From Inconstantimicrobium porci (lineage in GTDB: Bacteria > Bacillota > Clostridia > Clostridiales > Clostridiaceae), in the NCBI RefSeq assembly GCF_009696465.1, contig NZ_VULX01000010.1, positions 37,174-101,173 of the forward strand: DNA of 64,000 nt, written 5' to 3'. The position numbers and the translations under genes were made by a program. The notes beneath the pieces were generated by a model. That model made no database searches, was not told the origin of the DNA, and saw nothing but the letters and a program-made list of their open reading frames with translations. Positions 8,798 to 18,161 of the stretch are shown piece after piece (within the stretch, counting starts at the first letter, position 1; each line of letters begins with the position of its first letter).

Positions 8798-8867
8798 TGA
8801 AAGACATATGAAGAAACGACTTGGAGAGACCGCAGGGAACGAGGTCGGCTTCGGAATATGTCTTTCA
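8798..8867. repeat. conserved stem-loop family B, copy 1
   Basis: TGAAAGACATAT pairs with ATATGTCTTTCA. The enclosed core contains GAAACGACTTGGAG, GGAACGAGGTCG and TCGGAATAT. T6 follows, so it can act as a terminator. Other copies lie at 26030, 27525, 38681 and 41735. Confidence 0.75.
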
Positions 8868-8976
8868 TCCTTTTTTAATAATATTGTAAGAGAAAAGATA
8901 TATTGATATGTTACTATTAATAAAAGGATGCATATAATATATAATCTGCAAATTTTATTAAGAGGGGGCGGTTTAA

Positions 8977-9819
8977 ATGAAAACTAAGTTCAAAGTGTTT
9001 ATAGCTTCATTTTTAATAATTACTGTTTTTCTTGCAGTCATTCCTAGAAGCGAAAATGAAATAAGAAATATAGAAACATTGAGAGCTTATGCTTCTAATG
9101 TTAAAGATATATTATTTATAGGACATAGAGGATTTGTATCAGCTGCTCCCGAAAATACTGTCCCTAGTTATATCATGGCAGGACGTGAGAAATTCTGGGG
9201 TGGTGAAACTGATATAAATACAACAAAGGATGGCAAGTGGATTGTCCTTCATGATAACAAGATTGATAGGATGACAAATGGTACAGGAAAAGTAAAAGAT
9301 CTTACTTTAAAAGAAATAAGAAAATACCACATAAAATGCGGCAGAAACTTAAAACTTTATGGAAAGCTGAAGATTCCTACTTTTGAAGAGTATTTAAAAA
9401 CATGCAGAGACACAGGCATTGCTCCAGTTATTGAGTTTAAGCCTGACTGTGATATTACAAAGGTAAATGCTGCAGTAGATATAATAAAGCATTATGATAT
9501 GGTTAAGAAGTGCATCTGCATAAGCTTCAGGCTACCAGTTTTAAAGGAAATTAGAAAAAATGATAAAGACATTAAACTTCAGTGGCTCATAGGATCTGAA
9601 CTTGACGAAAATCATTTAAGGAATGCATCACAGCTTGGACCTCATGCTGGTATAGATATTAATCAAAAATATTTATCAGAAGCAATGATAAGAAAATGTC
9701 ATGAGAAGAATCTTGAGGTAAACTGCTGGACTGTTAATGACAAAAAGATGGCATCAAAGTATGCAGACTGGGGTGTGGATTATATAACTTCTGATAAAAT
9801 AAGTACGTTAAAGAAATAA
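8977..9819 (+). CDS. glycerophosphodiester phosphodiesterase, secreted or membrane-anchored
   Basis: A 280-residue GDPD-family enzyme (TIM-barrel). The catalytic signature GHRGFVSAAPENT gives the first catalytic His, followed by ETDINTTKDGKWIVLHDNKIDRMTNG with the metal-binding Glu/Asp and second His. An N-terminal hydrophobic segment (VFIASFLIITVFLAVIP) is a signal peptide or anchor. It hydrolyses glycerophosphodiesters to glycerol-3-phosphate plus an alcohol and would act outside the membrane on lipid head groups or teichoic acid fragments. RBS GAGGGGGCGG precedes the start. It is a single gene with its own terminator. Confidence 0.9.
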   Translation: MKTKFKVFIASFLIITVFLAVIPRSENEIRNIETLRAYASNVKDILFIGHRGFVSAAPENTVPSYIMAGREKFWGGETDINTTKDGKWIVLHDNKIDRMTNGTGKVKDLTLKEIRKYHIKCGRNLKLYGKLKIPTFEEYLKTCRDTGIAPVIEFKPDCDITKVNAAVDIIKHYDMVKKCICISFRLPVLKEIRKNDKDIKLQWLIGSELDENHLRNASQLGPHAGIDINQKYLSEAMIRKCHEKNLEVNCWTVNDKKMASKYADWGVDYITSDKISTLKK

Positions 9820-9826
9820 GTTAGAT

Positions 9827-9880
9827 AGCTGCCTATGTGAAAGGTAATAAGGAGATCTTTTGCAGAAGGCGGCTTTTTTA
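9827..9880 (+). terminator. probable terminator of the GDPD gene
   Basis: AGCTGCCT can pair with AGGCGGCT (one G-T pair), followed by a T run. The loop is long (about 32 bases), so confidence is moderate. Confidence 0.5.
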
Positions 9881-10080
9881 ATCTTTGGAACTAATATTAC
9901 AATATAAAAATACAAAGGTACTTAAGTAAATTAATATTGCAGTACTAAATAATTATAATATTAAAATTGCATTATTATGATGATTGAGGACATAAGATGC
10001 AGCAGATTAGTATGTTACGTTTGAAATTATGTGATAAAATGAAATCAATAAATTAAGTAATGTTAAAAGTGGAGATATTT

Positions 10081-11088
10081 ATGTACAAGATAGAAAATTA
10101 TAAGAAAAACACTATTACACTTGATGAAATAGAAAAACTATTAAAAATCGATGATTATACAGTCTTGTATGATGAAGTGAATAAGCTTATTGATGAGGGT
10201 AGAATAAATATCATAAAAAGCAGCGGAGGAAATGGAAGAAAGCCAGGATTATATATGAAATATCGAATTATAAGGGATGAAGAGGAGCTGAAGCAGTATG
10301 TTGATGAGATTGAGTATAAGCTTTCAACTAGATTTGATGTTTCATATTATAGAAATCATTTGAAAAAGTATAAGGAACATAGAAAATATATTCTTATGCT
10401 TAATGACTTTATTATTAATAAGAAAGAGAAACTTCAAAATTATATATCAATGAATGAGAGAAGTTTTGAAATATGGCATAGAGAAAAGTTTCTTCAAAAA
10501 GAGGAAGGAAAGACGATACTTAAAAACCTCAAGTTTAATATTACAGAATTGAATTTTTATGAAACATCTGAGCCACTTGCTTATTATTCAAAATGTGTAA
10601 AGACACCTCAGAATATTCTCATTATTGAAAATAAGGATACATATTATACATTTAGAAAGTATTTAATAAACAATGATGGAAATCTGTTAGGCAAAGAAAT
10701 TGATACTGTTATTTATGGTGCTGGAAAAAATATAATTAAAGCATTTAATGATTTTGACATTTCAGTTGAGGATTATATTGCAGATAGAAGAAATACTCTA
10801 TATTATTTTGGCGATCTTGATTATGAAGGGATAATAATATATGAAAGCTTTTTACAAAAGGCAGAGCAGGAATATGATGTATGTCCATTTGTAGAAGGAT
10901 ATATAAAGATGATAGATAAGTATAATAGCGATAAAATTAACCTTCCTGCAACTAAAGAGGGACAGAATAGAAATATAAAGGATAGTTTTCTTGATAGATT
11001 TAATGACGAATACAAGAAGAAAATAAAAGATATTCTTGAGGCTGATTTATATATACCTCAGGAAATTATAAATATAGATGATTTATAA
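10081..11088 (+). CDS. jetD: Wadjet JetD-like Toprim nuclease subunit
   Basis: About 335 residues. The C-terminal half has the Toprim signatures of JetD: NILIIENKDTYY (catalytic Glu) and YYFGDLDYEGI (the DxD metal site), as in the DUF2220 family. The N-terminal half is helical with a winged-helix look. In Wadjet systems JetD is the nuclease that cuts plasmid DNA once the SMC-like JetABC motor has extruded a circular molecule. I chose ATG 10081 (AAGTGGAGAT upstream) over ATG 10060. It is the first gene of a four-gene operon; jetA follows after 21 bases. Naming rests on motifs plus gene order, not on a database search. Confidence 0.85.
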   Translation: MYKIENYKKNTITLDEIEKLLKIDDYTVLYDEVNKLIDEGRINIIKSSGGNGRKPGLYMKYRIIRDEEELKQYVDEIEYKLSTRFDVSYYRNHLKKYKEHRKYILMLNDFIINKKEKLQNYISMNERSFEIWHREKFLQKEEGKTILKNLKFNITELNFYETSEPLAYYSKCVKTPQNILIIENKDTYYTFRKYLINNDGNLLGKEIDTVIYGAGKNIIKAFNDFDISVEDYIADRRNTLYYFGDLDYEGIIIYESFLQKAEQEYDVCPFVEGYIKMIDKYNSDKINLPATKEGQNRNIKDSFLDRFNDEYKKKIKDILEADLYIPQEIINIDDL

Positions 11089-11109
11089 AGAAATACAGAA
11101 GGAGACATT

Positions 11110-12729
11110 ATGGATTTTAGTTTTTTAGATATGCATCATGTAAGAATGAAGAAAATAGGTGCATTTTCACTGTTATTTAGAAACAGTATATCAAAAGGAA
11201 CATGGAAAAAGTATGGTTTTATCGAAGGATATGAACAGGACAATATTATATTTGCAGTACTTCTATATATTATGGAGCAGTCTTTAAAGGAAGAAATTGC
11301 TACCATTGATTATATAGGAAGTTTTATAGATGAGATAAACTCTTTATATTTAAAGAAACCACTAACATATAATGAATGTAAAGAACTTGCGGAATTTATA
11401 GTGAATAATATCCTTTGTGATGAAGGTAAAGCCATGTATTTTAGAACTTTTAATTTTAAAAAGGCAGATTATGAAGATGTTAATATTAGTTTTGTCAAAA
11501 ATAAAATTGAATATGTTGATGGAGTAAGAAAGGTATCATATTCCCTTACTGAAGAAGGGTATTCACTTCTTCTTTCTACTCTTGAAATTGAAGAAAATTT
11601 AAAGGTGACTATCGATGAAATAATATTTAAGATGCATCTTGATAAGGCTTCTTATGATAAAGCTGTTGATGATATAAAGAATATTTTTAATAGTATGAGG
11701 ATAAGAGTGCAGAGTATGGATGATGCAATAAGAAGGATAAGAGAAAATCCTCTTAGTTATTCTATAGATGATTATAAAAAGATGATGACAGGAAACCTTG
11801 AATTAATTAAAAATAGTAAGGAAAAATTTATACTTCACAAGCAGAATATAGATCAGAAGATTAAAGAGTTTACAGAAAAAGATATTCATATAAGTGAACT
11901 TACAGATGAAGAAAAAGAAAATTTAAATAACTTAAGGATTATTAATAAGTATCTTGGACGTACAATAGATGAAGATCAGAGAATAATGAAAAAACATTTT
12001 AGTCTTAAAGAGATTTATGGAAAAGAGCTTGAGAACATATCAAAGATGTCACTTATCGAAAGGTTTAACTTTAAGACGGAAGTATATAATAGAATACTTG
12101 ATAATGCAAATCTTCTGGAAAATGTTGATGATATTTTAAGACCGCTATTTATAATGGACCCAGTAAAGAGATACAACATAAATAAATCACTGGAGTATCA
12201 GAAAAGCATTAAAAATGAGTCAGTAGAAGAAGATGAACTTCTAACATTTGATGAAAAAGATATGATAGAAGAAGAAAACAGAAAGAAAATAGAAAGACTT
12301 AAAAAATATAAAAAGGTTATTGAAATAATACTCATGTTTGCAGTTAAAAAGAATAGCATTACGCTTAATGAGATAAATAATATGATAAGTGAAAATGAAA
12401 GCTTGAAAGAAAACCTTATTCCTGATGTAAGAATTTTTAGAGAAGTTATAATTGAAATGCTTAAAAATGGATGCGTAGATATTGAAGAGGTCAAAGAAGA
12501 AAGAAAAAATACTGTTGAAAGTGAAGAATTTGATTTTCAGCTTAATAAGAGCATTGTAGAAGCAGTTGATGAGAATAGAAGTCTTATGAGAATTAAGAAA
12601 TTTTATGCATTAAAATGTAAAGACGATACAGATGTTGTGCTTAAGAATGTTAAAGATGAGAATGGTAAATATAGAAATTTTATATGTAGTAATGTTGTAT
12701 TTAGAGTTGAAGAAGGGAGCATTATATAA
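11110..12729 (+). CDS. jetA: Wadjet JetA-like kleisin subunit
   Basis: A 539-residue, mostly helical, highly charged protein. The opening (SFLDMHHVRMKKIGAFSLLFRN) and length fit the JetA family formerly called DUF5716. In Wadjet this is the MukF-like kleisin that bridges the JetC ATPase heads. Extended helices rich in Glu and Lys (about residues 195-300 and 370-420) suit a kleisin. RBS GAAGGAGAC precedes the start. Its stop is followed after 2 bases by jetB, implying coupling. There is no catalytic motif of its own. Confidence 0.8.
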   Translation: MDFSFLDMHHVRMKKIGAFSLLFRNSISKGTWKKYGFIEGYEQDNIIFAVLLYIMEQSLKEEIATIDYIGSFIDEINSLYLKKPLTYNECKELAEFIVNNILCDEGKAMYFRTFNFKKADYEDVNISFVKNKIEYVDGVRKVSYSLTEEGYSLLLSTLEIEENLKVTIDEIIFKMHLDKASYDKAVDDIKNIFNSMRIRVQSMDDAIRRIRENPLSYSIDDYKKMMTGNLELIKNSKEKFILHKQNIDQKIKEFTEKDIHISELTDEEKENLNNLRIINKYLGRTIDEDQRIMKKHFSLKEIYGKELENISKMSLIERFNFKTEVYNRILDNANLLENVDDILRPLFIMDPVKRYNINKSLEYQKSIKNESVEEDELLTFDEKDMIEEENRKKIERLKKYKKVIEIILMFAVKKNSITLNEINNMISENESLKENLIPDVRIFREVIIEMLKNGCVDIEEVKEERKNTVESEEFDFQLNKSIVEAVDENRSLMRIKKFYALKCKDDTDVVLKNVKDENGKYRNFICSNVVFRVEEGSII

Positions 12730-12731
12730 AA

Positions 12732-13454
12732 ATGGGCTACTCAATAGATGAAATTAATGTGAGCAATAAGATATTTTATTATCTTCTTAAAAATGGCGAG
12801 CTTAGTGAAAGTGAACAGGATTTATATAAATCATATTGTGAAAATGAACATATAACAGAGCTTGTTAAGAATCTTGGTGAAGCTTCTGAAGTATACATAA
12901 AAAAGTACGGGGGAGTTATATATCTCATACCTAAGGAGGAGAATGATTTTCTTGGTTATTCAAAAGGAGAACTGAAAAAACTTTTGTGCAAATCAGGAGC
13001 TAATGACAAGGATTACTACCTTTCACAGTTTGTAATTCTGACACTTCTTGTAACTTTTTATAGTTCACAGGGGATTACGAGTAAATGCAGGGATTATATT
13101 AAGGTTGGTGAATTCCTTAATATAATAACTGACAGACTGACTGAAGGAGCAAAGAGATGCGAGGAAAGCGAAAAAAATACTGATGGCATTGCTTTTCAGA
13201 ATATACTTGAAAGATTTGAAGCACTTAAAAGCAGCGATAAGAAGACTACTGCCAAAACTACGAAGGAAGGTTTTATCAACACAATATTAAAATTTCTTGA
13301 TGACCAGGGACTTATTTACTATATACAGAATGATGATATGATAAAACCAACTAAAAAACTTGATTCATTTATGGATTGGAATATTCTTAATAAGAATAAT
13401 TATAAGAGAGTACTTAAGGCTCTTGGGGAGGAAAGCAATGAGCAGGATAAATAA
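12732..13454 (+). CDS. jetB: Wadjet JetB-like KITE subunit
   Basis: A 240-residue protein of the size and position of JetB (DUF4194), the MukE-like winged-helix partner of the kleisin. I see no catalytic residues, as expected; features are helical segments such as YLSQFVILTLLVTFYSS and an acidic C-terminus. Assignment depends mainly on lying between unmistakable jetA-like and jetC genes with 2-base spacing before it and a 17-base overlap after it. Such overlap normally means coupled translation and fixed stoichiometry. Confidence 0.8.
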   Translation: MGYSIDEINVSNKIFYYLLKNGELSESEQDLYKSYCENEHITELVKNLGEASEVYIKKYGGVIYLIPKEENDFLGYSKGELKKLLCKSGANDKDYYLSQFVILTLLVTFYSSQGITSKCRDYIKVGEFLNIITDRLTEGAKRCEESEKNTDGIAFQNILERFEALKSSDKKTTAKTTKEGFINTILKFLDDQGLIYYIQNDDMIKPTKKLDSFMDWNILNKNNYKRVLKALGEESNEQDK

Positions 13455-16400
13455 ATATAGATTTGTAAACTTAAATTATAATAATAACTCAATGAAGATA
13501 GATGATGAAAGCTTTTTCCTTGACTGCGAAAATACAATGTTTAATTTGAGAAATGGTGGAGGAAAATCTGTACTTGTGCAGATGATGATGGCTCCTTTTG
13601 TACATAAAAGATATAGAGATTTTAAGGATAGACCTTTTGAAAGTTATTTTACATCTAATATTCCAACATATATCATGGCAGAATGGAAACTTGAAAATGA
13701 GGCTGGATATGTTCTTACAGGAATGATGGTGAGAAAAAGAGAAGTTCAGTCTGATGAGGATTCAAAAGAAAAGCTGGATATAATTAATTTTATAAGCGAA
13801 TATAGAATAAAGAATAATTGTGATATTGATAGTTTAAAGATTGTAGAAGAAATTAATGGACACAAAGCTGTAAAAAGTTATGCAAATGCAAAAAAATTAT
13901 TTGAGGAACTTAAAAAAAATCCTGATGTGAAATTCAGTTATTTTGATATGTCTAATTCTGCAACAAGCAAAGCATATTTTGATAAGCTGCTAACTTATAA
14001 GATTAATTATAAAGAGTGGGAAAATGTAATCAAAAAGATTAATCTTAAAGAATCAGGTCTCTCTGAACTTTTTGCAAATGCAAAAAATGTAGAAGGTCTT
14101 ATGAAGGAATGGTTTCTGCCAGCCATTGAAAACAAGCTTAATAAAGATGAAGATAGGATTAAAAACTTTAGGGAGATTATTTCTGATTATATAATTCAGT
14201 ACAAGGAAAATAAGCACAGCATTGATAAAAAAGCAAAGATGGAGTTGTTCTGTAAATTATCAGGTAACCTTTATGATGAGTGTGATAAATATATTGAAAC
14301 TATTGAAAAAAGAGAAGAACTTGAAAATGTAATGGCTAATGATATTGCATATTTAAAGCAGAGCAAGCTAAATTACGAATCAGAACAACAGGAATTAGAT
14401 AAGGATTGTGAAGCATTAAATGATGCATTAAAGGAACTTATGTATGAGGAAAAATCTCTTGAAATTTATGAAGAAGAAGATAAAAGAGATGATATAGAAA
14501 GAAAGCTTGAAGATTTAAAGAATTACTTAGACAGTCTTAAGTCAAAAAAAGAGGAGTTAAGTAAAAAACTTAATGTTTTAAGATGCGCTAAAATTCACAA
14601 AGAATATATGGAAAGATCTCAGGAATGTCAGGATTATGAGAATAGACTGAAGGTATTAAACAGCAGAAACAAAGATTTTGCACCAAGAATAAATGATTTA
14701 GGGTATTCTATAAAAAGTATTTTAACAAAAGAGCTTTTATTAGCAGAGAATGAGCAGCATCAAAATGAAGATTTAAAGAAATCATTAATTGAAGAAAAGA
14801 AGAAAATTGAGATTTCTATAGAAGATAATAATAAAACAATACGTGCAATGTCTAAAGATGAAGGAGATTTAAGCAGCAGTATAAGATATTTTGACAAAGA
14901 GCAGGATAGCTTTAATAAAAAATATAATGAAAATCTAATTAGAAATATTGAAGGTTATTTTAATGATCATGATATATTTGAATTAGACAAGGAAATTACT
15001 GATTCCAGTGCAAAATTTGAGGAAAGCAAAAAAGCAGTAAATGAGAATATATTTGAATTAGAGGAAGAGTTAAAAAGTGTTACAAGGCAGAAAGAAACAG
15101 CATCAAACAAGAGTGTACAGATAGATAGAGATCTTAAGTACAAAAATGAACAGGCTGAAAAATATGATGAAGATATTGAAAAGAGAAAAGAGATAATTAA
15201 ATATGTTGATCTTAATGAATCATATGTATTTGATACTGATAAAATAAGAGAGCTTTTTTATCGAAAGATTGCAGATATAAAGGAAGAAGAAAATAAGCTT
15301 AGAATATTGCTTGAAAAGAAGAAAGAGGAACTTTTAAATCTTGAAAGTGGCAAGGTGCTTAAGCTTCCAAAGGATGTAGAAAAAGAACTTAAAAAACGTG
15401 ATATCAATATAATTTACGGTATGGACTGGCTTAGAAGCAATAGTTATAGTGAAGCTGAAAATAAAAGATTTATAGAAAGAAATCCTTTTATACCTTATTC
15501 CCTTGTTATGAATGAATCTGATATAAATGTTTTGAAGGATAATCCGATAAACTGCTATACATCCGCACCAATATCAATTATACGAAGAGAAAAACTGACT
15601 GATTCTTTAAAGGATAATAGTGAGATTATCACAAGCATAAATGGAGTTGAGTTCTTAATTTCATTTAATGATAAGCTGTTAAATCAGAAGGAACTTAAAA
15701 ACCTTATAAACTCAAAGAAAGATGAAATAGTAAAAATAGAAAATGATATTAGTGTAAAAGAAGATTCTATAATGTTTTATGAAGAAAAGAAGAATATCAT
15801 TGAAAAGTCAGATATTACATTAGAAAAGTACAATAATCTTAAGGAAACAATAAAAAGCCTTAAAGATGAACTAGATAATACAAAGTCTGATTTAATAACT
15901 TATGAAAAGAAAAGGCAGGAAATTAATTCTAAGATTAATGATGGAAATAATGAAATTAAAAAGCTAGAGAAAGAAATTGAAAGATATAAGAATAAACGTG
16001 AAGCTTATGACAATTTAATTGCTTCTTATAATATTTATAAAGAAAATAAGCAGAAGCTTGATAACGTTAAAGATATTATATCAGCATGCAAGAATTCAAT
16101 AAGCAACTTAAAGAAAGACAAAGATAAGAATGAAGAATCTTCTAGAGAATGTGACGAAAAAATAATTCATAATAGAGAAAATATAAAAGCTATAAATGAT
16201 GATATGGCTGTTTATAACATGTACACTAGTGGTAATATAATTGAAAAAGATACTGAAGATTTAAAAGCTGAGTATGCTTCACTTACTAAGAAGATTTCTG
16301 AATCTGAAAATGAATTAAAAGAAAAAATAAAAATTAGTAGTAAAAAGTTTAAAGATACAGAACTGGAACTTATAGCAAAATCTAAAAAATATGGTATTAA

Positions 16401-17841
16401 AGATAGTGAGTATACAGCTGTTTTATATGATGTATACAAGGAAAATGAAGCTGAAGATAATCTTTCTCTTTGTGAAAAAGATATTGTTAAAACAAACGAT
16501 GATATATCACCATTGAATGGTGAACTTAAGTTTATAAATAAGACTTTAACAAAATGTTATAAAGATTTAAAAAATAATTTCGGATATGATACTGCTAAAG
16601 ACAGAAGTTTAATATTTAATAAAAATTATAAGGAGGAAGAAGCTTCAGTAGAGTTTAAAATTAAAAACAACAGACAAAAATCACTGGAAGTAGCCGATAT
16701 ATTATCAAAGATAAGTAGTTCATTAAGCAGTGTAAGTGAATATGGAAGTCTGTTAATTAAAGAGAATATAGACACATTTATAAAGATATCAGATTTAGAT
16801 GAAACTTTAGGAAAGCTTAAAAGAGATTTATCAAAACTTAAAGAAGATGAGTCAAAGAATGAAAATAGCCTGCAAAGAGCTGTGTATAAAGTTCAAATAA
16901 ATGATGAGTTCAAAGATGAGGTTTTCTTTAAAGAGCCTATAGATACACTTTTAGCAATTGTTTCAAAGCCATATGAGTTTAAGGAACAGCTTACAATGCT
17001 AAATGATTCTTACAATAAGCTTATGGAAAAATTAAGCTATGATATCGAGCTTATTGAAAAAGAAGAAGCTAATGTTTTAGAAAATCTATTAGATTATATT
17101 AAGACAATACATGAAAATATATCTAAACTTGATGACAATTCAAGCATTACTATTAAAGATAAGAGAATAAAAATGCTTAATATAATTGTGCCAGAGTGGC
17201 AGGAAAATGATGATTTATACAAAGTAAAACTTAGAGAGTATATTGAACAGCTTAGAAACCAATGTGTTATAACTCTTGAAAATAATGAAAGCATTGAGGA
17301 ACTTATAAGTAACAACATCAATACATCTAAACTTTATGATGAGGTGGTTTCCCTTTCTACAATTAATATTAAACTTTACAAAATTGAAGAAGATAAACAG
17401 AGACCAATAAGCTGGAATGAAGTATCTTCAAATTCAGGCGGTGAAGGTTTCCTTTCTGCATTTGTTATTTTATCAAGTCTTCTTTCATATATGAGAAAAG
17501 ATGATAGCGATGTATTCAGCAGAAGAGAGGAAGGAAAGGTGCTGATAATGGATAATCCATTTGCTCAGACAAATGCGGCACATCTGCTTAAACCGCTTAT
17601 GGAAGTTGCAAAGAAGAGCAATACACAGCTTATATGCCTTACTGGACTAGGTGGAGATTCAATATATAATAGGTTTGATAATATTTACGTTTTAAAGCTG
17701 ATTTCATCAAAGATTAAAAATGGTATGAAGTACTTAAAAGGTGAACATGCAAAGGGTAATGATGAAGCAGAATATGACATTGAAATGATGGAGTCATCAA
17801 GATTTAAGATAGAAGATATGGAACAGACCAGACTATTTTGA
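13438..17841 (+). CDS. jetC: Wadjet JetC-like SMC/MukB-type ATPase
   Basis: About 1467 residues with SMC architecture. The N-terminal head has Walker A (LRNGGGKSVLVQ, about residues 35-46). Two long coiled coils (about 270-640 and 800-1250) flank a globular hinge around GMDWLRSNSYSEAENKRF. The C-terminal head has the signature SSNSGGEGFLSAFV and Walker B VLIMDNPF, and ends with LICLTGLGG. Start chosen at ATG 13438 (GGGGAGG RBS), overlapping jetB by 17 bases; an upstream in-frame start at 13360 would add 26 residues with no RBS. It is the loop-extruding motor of the anti-plasmid complex. No frameshift or stop interrupts it, so the system looks functional. Confidence 0.92.
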   Translation: MSRINKYRFVNLNYNNNSMKIDDESFFLDCENTMFNLRNGGGKSVLVQMMMAPFVHKRYRDFKDRPFESYFTSNIPTYIMAEWKLENEAGYVLTGMMVRKREVQSDEDSKEKLDIINFISEYRIKNNCDIDSLKIVEEINGHKAVKSYANAKKLFEELKKNPDVKFSYFDMSNSATSKAYFDKLLTYKINYKEWENVIKKINLKESGLSELFANAKNVEGLMKEWFLPAIENKLNKDEDRIKNFREIISDYIIQYKENKHSIDKKAKMELFCKLSGNLYDECDKYIETIEKREELENVMANDIAYLKQSKLNYESEQQELDKDCEALNDALKELMYEEKSLEIYEEEDKRDDIERKLEDLKNYLDSLKSKKEELSKKLNVLRCAKIHKEYMERSQECQDYENRLKVLNSRNKDFAPRINDLGYSIKSILTKELLLAENEQHQNEDLKKSLIEEKKKIEISIEDNNKTIRAMSKDEGDLSSSIRYFDKEQDSFNKKYNENLIRNIEGYFNDHDIFELDKEITDSSAKFEESKKAVNENIFELEEELKSVTRQKETASNKSVQIDRDLKYKNEQAEKYDEDIEKRKEIIKYVDLNESYVFDTDKIRELFYRKIADIKEEENKLRILLEKKKEELLNLESGKVLKLPKDVEKELKKRDINIIYGMDWLRSNSYSEAENKRFIERNPFIPYSLVMNESDINVLKDNPINCYTSAPISIIRREKLTDSLKDNSEIITSINGVEFLISFNDKLLNQKELKNLINSKKDEIVKIENDISVKEDSIMFYEEKKNIIEKSDITLEKYNNLKETIKSLKDELDNTKSDLITYEKKRQEINSKINDGNNEIKKLEKEIERYKNKREAYDNLIASYNIYKENKQKLDNVKDIISACKNSISNLKKDKDKNEESSRECDEKIIHNRENIKAINDDMAVYNMYTSGNIIEKDTEDLKAEYASLTKKISESENELKEKIKISSKKFKDTELELIAKSKKYGIKDSEYTAVLYDVYKENEAEDNLSLCEKDIVKTNDDISPLNGELKFINKTLTKCYKDLKNNFGYDTAKDRSLIFNKNYKEEEASVEFKIKNNRQKSLEVADILSKISSSLSSVSEYGSLLIKENIDTFIKISDLDETLGKLKRDLSKLKEDESKNENSLQRAVYKVQINDEFKDEVFFKEPIDTLLAIVSKPYEFKEQLTMLNDSYNKLMEKLSYDIELIEKEEANVLENLLDYIKTIHENISKLDDNSSITIKDKRIKMLNIIVPEWQENDDLYKVKLREYIEQLRNQCVITLENNESIEELISNNINTSKLYDEVVSLSTINIKLYKIEEDKQRPISWNEVSSNSGGEGFLSAFVILSSLLSYMRKDDSDVFSRREEGKVLIMDNPFAQTNAAHLLKPLMEVAKKSNTQLICLTGLGGDSIYNRFDNIYVLKLISSKIKNGMKYLKGEHAKGNDEAEYDIEMMESSRFKIEDMEQTRLF

Positions 17842-17917
17842 TAGATTAGAGATATGAGAGAAGAGATTAGAGAAAAGGAAAAAATTTATTCGCTATGCTT
17901 ATAAATTTCTAATTCAA

Positions 17918-17987
17918 ATGGAGGATGCTCCTCCATGCCTTCTGTGGGATTGCTGGACGCAATTCCACCTGTGGCTTTTTCAGGTGG
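17918..17987. repeat. three consecutive short hairpins after the Wadjet operon
   Basis: ATGGAGGA-tgc-TCCTCCAT is a perfect 8-bp hairpin. GTGGGATTG pairs with CAATTCCAC (one wobble). CCACCTG pairs with CAGGTGG, and its left arm overlaps the previous right arm, so the second and third are mutually exclusive. No T tract follows. The remainder of the 320-base gap 17842-18161 shows only AT-rich sequence and the promoter/RBS region of the next gene. Confidence 0.6.
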
Positions 17988-18161
17988 AAGGTGATTGTTT
18001 TGAGAATTGTTCAATAATTCAGTGATAGTGAGTGTTCTAATTGATAATTTTTATGCTTTGCATGGCCAAGCATGTAATTGAAATTTTATATTTAAATATT
18101 AAATAGCGATATATGTTATAATAAGTTAAATAACTAAAAAGATGTAAGTGGGGACTAAAAT

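Noticed and set aside
13360..13437. Earlier start for jetC
   Set aside because: The extra 26 residues lie wholly in jetB, have no RBS, and precede the natural SMC N-terminus.
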